A stretch of 64,000 nt of DNA. It comes from Polynucleobacter sp. MWH-P3-07-1 (GTDB lineage Bacteria > Pseudomonadota > Gammaproteobacteria > Burkholderiales > Burkholderiaceae). Positions 63,876 through 64,000 of this stretch are shown in pieces (position 1 is the first letter of the stretch; each line of letters begins with the position of its first letter). The translations under genes were made by a program, and so were the position numbers. The stretch covers positions 620,001 through 684,000 of the forward strand of contig NZ_CP061296.1 of the NCBI RefSeq assembly GCF_018687555.1, written 5' to 3'. The notes under the pieces are model-generated. The model searched no databases, was not told the DNA's origin, and saw only the letters and a program-made list of their open reading frames with translations.

Positions 63876-64000
63876 ATGGATACAAATCGTCGCGATATTC
63901 TCAAGATGGGTAGCAGTGCTGCCTTAAGTAGCTTGCTGCTCTCTGGCACTGCAGAGGCTGCTAGTAGTAGTTCTCCAGTGGTAGTTGAGCCATTGACTGG
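63876..64000 (+). CDS. Tat-exported protein (3' end outside window)
   Basis: The ATG at 63876 has AAAGGAG seven bases upstream. The visible 41 residues start MDTNRRDILKMGSSAALSSLLLSG, a twin-arginine signal (NRRDILK) followed by a hydrophobic core and TAEAAS cleavage region. A folded, possibly cofactor-containing periplasmic enzyme is expected. The frame is open to the window end; the product cannot be named. Confidence 0.85.
   Translation, partial: MDTNRRDILKMGSSAALSSLLLSGTAEAASSSSPVVVEPLT

Overview
The window looks like a chromosome segment of a betaproteobacterium of the Burkholderiaceae, most likely a Polynucleobacter-type freshwater bacterium. This is inferred from the gene order (lpxA-lpxB-rnhB-spoU, ppsR/ppsA, smpB/ratA-rnfH-guaB-guaA), the CX14CX2C form of QueE, the phasin and 3-hydroxybutyrate dehydrogenase genes, the Bug-type solute receptor, and the moderate base composition. 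No rRNA, tRNA or CRISPR array was found.

Layout. 1-3269: lipid A synthesis (lpxA end, lpxB), RNase HII and an rRNA methyltransferase, joined by overlapping starts and stops. 3273-6604: divergent ppsR and ppsA. 6636-10802 (minus strand): a four-gene Anbu proteasome-like locus (circularly permuted ATP-grasp, alpha-E, transglutaminase, Anbu). 10908-15271: smpB, ratA-rnfH, guaB, guaA.

15261-31162: a genomic island of about 15.9 kb inserted at the 3' end of guaA. An imperfect 10-bp core (AGTGGGA plus GTA or ATA) lies at both ends, with GTTACACA-type repeats just inside. The left end carries a full-length tyrosine recombinase and two divergent orphan genes. The centre is a module of a recombinase reduced to its catalytic domain, a ribbon-helix-helix protein, a one-helix membrane protein, an SNF2 helicase, a beta-class type III-like methyltransferase (frameshifted near its start), a type III-like Res endonuclease, a 32-codon coupled small ORF and a 184-residue orphan. 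This module is bracketed by two near-identical 21-bp palindromes; a third related dyad lies near the right end. The right end holds a small membrane protein, a gene-free block rich in inverted repeats, and DUF6641/DUF6876-like genes.

31169-35767: two paralogous secreted or lipoprotein genes, then queE, queD, tadA, an LD-carboxypeptidase and a SOUL-family protein. 35795-41354 (minus): rlmJ behind a membrane-glycan cluster (PAP2 phosphatase, GT9, flippase-like protein, GT39). 41425-47759: a DUF3047 protein, Mrp/ApbC, a tungstate-type ABC transporter lacking a local binding protein, a Bfd-like ferredoxin, an EEP nuclease, a cardiolipin-synthase-like enzyme and a YqaA-type membrane protein. 47818-57753: central and peripheral metabolism (3-hydroxybutyrate dehydrogenase, ene-reductase, cytochrome b561, L-lactate dehydrogenase, DMT exporter, FAH hydrolase, Bug receptor, class V aminotransferase). 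57912-64000: a Lys/Ala-rich exported protein, NAD(P)HX dehydratase, a LOG-family protein, an ion-channel-like protein, an HI0933-family flavoprotein, TerC, a phasin, two small proteins and the start of a Tat-exported protein.

The most novel part is the helicase-methyltransferase-endonuclease module inside the guaA island. It resembles parts of type III restriction and DISARM class 1 systems but matches neither as a whole.
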